Source: Mycobacterium sp. (lineage in GTDB: Bacteria > Actinomycetota > Actinomycetes > Mycobacteriales > Mycobacteriaceae). From it: a stretch of 7,425 nucleotides of DNA. The position numbers and the translations under genes were made by a program. The notes beneath the pieces are model-generated. The model was not told the DNA's origin. It saw only the letters and a list, made by a program, of their open reading frames with translations, and did not search any database. Where the stretch lies: contig VERS01000092.1 in assembly GCA_018882545.1 (NCBI GenBank), forward strand, positions 1 through 7,425. Reading direction: 5' to 3'. Shown here piece by piece: positions 5,965 to 7,425 of this stretch. Positions within the stretch are counted from its first letter, which is position 1, and each line of letters begins with the position of its first letter.

Positions 5965-5982
5965 TGTCGATAAATATGAACA
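5965..5982. promoter_or_regulatory. Operator-like palindrome, copy 2
   Basis: TGTCGAT-AAAT-ATGAACA has the same arm and spacer lengths as copy 1 (5700-5717), with 5 of 7 arm positions complementary. It sits about 90 bases upstream of the PGRS gene start in the most A+T-rich spot of the intergenic region, where a promoter would be expected. A protein bound here could control that gene. Confidence 0.48.
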
Positions 5983-6072
5983 TTCGTGTAGGGTTCCGGC
6001 CGCGGGTCGCCATGCGCGGCCCCGGGACGTGGTTAGGCGAGCAGCGCCGACCCCGGGTTCATGGAGTGCAGA

Positions 6073-7425
6073 ATGGCTGGAGCGGCAGAGCGGAAAGCGT
6101 CGGCGAACTCAAGCAAGCTACGGCCCATTCCGGACCTGAACCGCACGAGATTGCAGACCCGCGCCACCGGTTACGCCTGGTGTGTGGGGCGGGTCGGTGC
6201 TTTGGCGGTGGCTCTCGGGGTGGGCGCGGCGGTGGTCACGGTGCCTGCGGTCGCCTACGCGGACACCACCGGGTCGCCGGGCTCGGCGGGTTCCTCGGAC
6301 GACAGCGGGGCTAGGTCCGCCGCGACGCGGACGCGGCCGTCTACCGATGCGACCGCGCCGCGCGCCGGGGCGCGTGGGCCTCGCTCTCACTCCACCGTCC
6401 CGCAGGCGCCGGCCGACCGATCCGAGCCTGCTGTCCCAGCCGACATCGACGTGCCGGAGGTTTCCGTTCCACCGGTGCCGGTCGCGGTTGAGCCGCCGGC
6501 CCCGAATCACTCGCGCGGGACCGCGCCGGTGAGCGTTCCTGATCCGGTGGTGGACGTGCCGGTGGCACGTGGATCGGGGAGTGCCGCGGTGGTGGAGGTG
6601 CCGCGACGCGGTGCGCGGACAGCGCCGGCTCCGGTGGTGGAGAGCGCCCCGCCTGTTGTGCCGAGCGAAACGGTTTGGACGCCTGGGGTTTCGGTTCCGG
6701 CCGACGTCGATACCCCTGCGCCGGCTCCGGCGTCGGAGATCACCTCGGTCCCGGCGCCGCGTGCGGTGCCGGCAGGTCCTCGGCCGTCAGAGTCGGTGGC
6801 TGCCCCGGCGACGGCGGCAGCCCCCGCCGCGGCGGCACCGGTGATGCGGGCGACCCCGGCAGCATCGGGTGCGGTGTCCTCGCTGAGCGACACGCTGTTG
6901 TCCTGGCTGGGTGCCGCTGGGGATGGCGGGGCACCGGCAGCGGCGCCGTTGGCGTGGACAGCGGTGGCGGCCAGTCGCCGCGAACTCGGCGGCCGATCGA
7001 GCACGGTCAAGCCCGCGGCGACCACGACGAGTTCGGATCCGGTGACACCGGTGTCGGTGTACTCCCCGGCTGTGTCGGCTATCGGTAAGGCTGCGGCGGC
7101 GAATCCGTTCCAGAACTTCATCCGGATCTTCATCGGCAACGGCACGGCCGAAAACCCCGATGCCGGCCTGCTGATCGGCAACGGCTTCTCCTGGGACGCC
7201 ACCACCTGCAACCAGGGGGTGGCCTGCCGGGGTGGTCAGGCCGGTCTGTTGTTCGGCAACGGCGGCAACGGATTCAACGGCGGCTCCGGCGGGTCGTCGT
7301 TCCTCTTCGGTGACGGCGGCGCCGGCGGTGCGGGTATCGCCGGGGTGAACAACGGCCTGGGCGGCTCCGGTGGTCTGGCCGGGGTCTTGTGGGGCAACGG
7401 CGGCGCCGGCGGCGCGGGTGCGGCC
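6073..7425 (+). CDS. Secreted PGRS repeat-containing protein without PE domain, N-terminal 451 residues, runs off the right edge
   Basis: The frame is open from 6073 to the last base (451 codons) with no stop. Residues 1-37 form a long basic n-region, 40-60 a hydrophobic core, and AYA (61-63) before D64 a signal peptidase site. Residues 64-330 are rich in Pro, Ala, Val and Ser, with repeated VP and AP pairs, and probably form an extended cell-wall-spanning stalk. Within this lies LSDTLLSWLGAAG (271-283) and PLAWTAVAASRREL (292-305), a linker pattern I recall from other mycobacterial surface proteins. Residues 345-395 form a conserved-looking module, FIRIFIGNGTAENPDAGLLIGNG, with Cys379 and Cys385 that could form a disulfide. 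From about 390, GNGG and GGAGG repeats typical of PGRS domains begin. There is no N-terminal PE helix pair, so this is not a PE_PGRS protein. The start ATG 6073 has GGAG 6 bases upstream; ATG 6061 is in frame and possible; an in-frame TAG at 6034 bounds both. Confidence 0.87.
   Translation, partial: MAGAAERKASANSSKLRPIPDLNRTRLQTRATGYAWCVGRVGALAVALGVGAAVVTVPAVAYADTTGSPGSAGSSDDSGARSAATRTRPSTDATAPRAGARGPRSHSTVPQAPADRSEPAVPADIDVPEVSVPPVPVAVEPPAPNHSRGTAPVSVPDPVVDVPVARGSGSAAVVEVPRRGARTAPAPVVESAPPVVPSETVWTPGVSVPADVDTPAPAPASEITSVPAPRAVPAGPRPSESVAAPATAAAPAAAAPVMRATPAASGAVSSLSDTLLSWLGAAGDGGAPAAAPLAWTAVAASRRELGGRSSTVKPAATTTSSDPVTPVSVYSPAVSAIGKAAAANPFQNFIRIFIGNGTAENPDAGLLIGNGFSWDATTCNQGVACRGGQAGLLFGNGGNGFNGGSGGSSFLFGDGGAGGAGIAGVNNGLGGSGGLAGVLWGNGGAGGAGAA

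Larger units (their letters stand above)
5590..6072. other. Divergent intergenic region between the regulator and the PGRS gene
   Basis: No reading frame here looks like a protein; the frames present are low-complexity shadows. The region holds the Shine-Dalgarno AGGAGG of the regulator (5594-5599), a direct repeat CCGCAGA (5659-5665 and 5671-5677), two operator-like palindromes (5700-5717 and 5965-5982) in A+T-richer islands, a GC-rich palindrome (5748-5763), and TTGCTGAGCAA (5930-5940). The middle (about 5750-5930) is G+C-rich with nothing I can name. It must contain the promoters for both flanking genes, but no -35/-10 pair stands out. Confidence 0.6.

Noticed and set aside
5735..6013. Minus-strand frame of 92 residues in the divergent intergenic region
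   Set aside because: It has an Arg/Pro-rich composition, no ribosome binding site and no recognisable motif, and it spans the operator-like site at 5965-5982.
6507..7211. Minus-strand frame of 234 residues rich in Ala, Gly and Thr
   Set aside because: It is the complement of the proline-rich region of the PGRS gene, whose signal peptide, Shine-Dalgarno sequence and repeats support the plus strand.
7195..7425. GGC-rich repetitive DNA at the right edge considered as a separate repeat array
   Set aside because: The repeats follow codons of the open PGRS frame (GNGG, GGAGG units) and are explained by the protein.

Overview
The window looks like a piece of a non-tuberculous Mycobacterium chromosome. 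The evidence is high G+C throughout, a gene at the right edge that runs into glycine/asparagine-rich PGRS repeats, and a small regulator plus seven-helix membrane protein pair of a type I recall from mycobacteria. The species cannot be read from the sequence.

Left part, all on the minus strand (3501 down to 1): a complete tripartite tricarboxylate transporter operon in the order tctC (lipoprotein solute receptor), tctB (small membrane subunit), tctA (large membrane subunit). It is followed after 42 bases by the start of a thiolase gene that leaves the window. tctC and tctB overlap by ATGA, and tctB and tctA are 2 bases apart, so the genes are tightly coupled. The likely job is import of an organic carboxylate. 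The thiolase next door suggests, without proving it, that the substrate is fed into acyl-CoA metabolism. Upstream of tctC there is a -10-like TAAGAT inside an inverted repeat, a leader hairpin and a strong Shine-Dalgarno sequence.

Middle part, also minus strand: an 88-residue membrane protein (3626-3892), the C-terminal part of a DoxX-like membrane protein (3944-4180), then 310 bases without a convincing gene. This gap contains the 3' half of a decayed tRNA-like sequence (4262-4308), which resembles an old integration or recombination scar. Beyond it lie a seven-helix membrane protein (4491-5228) and a helix-turn-helix regulator (5254-5589), probably co-transcribed with the regulator first.

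Right part: a divergent intergenic region of about 480 bases (5590-6072) holds two copies of an operator-like palindrome, TGTCGAT-N4-ATGRACA, 265 bases apart. One copy is on the regulator side. The other is just upstream of a plus-strand gene (6073 to the edge) for a secreted, proline-rich protein that has PGRS repeats but no PE domain. An attractive but unproven reading is that the regulator controls both itself and the PGRS surface protein through these sites.
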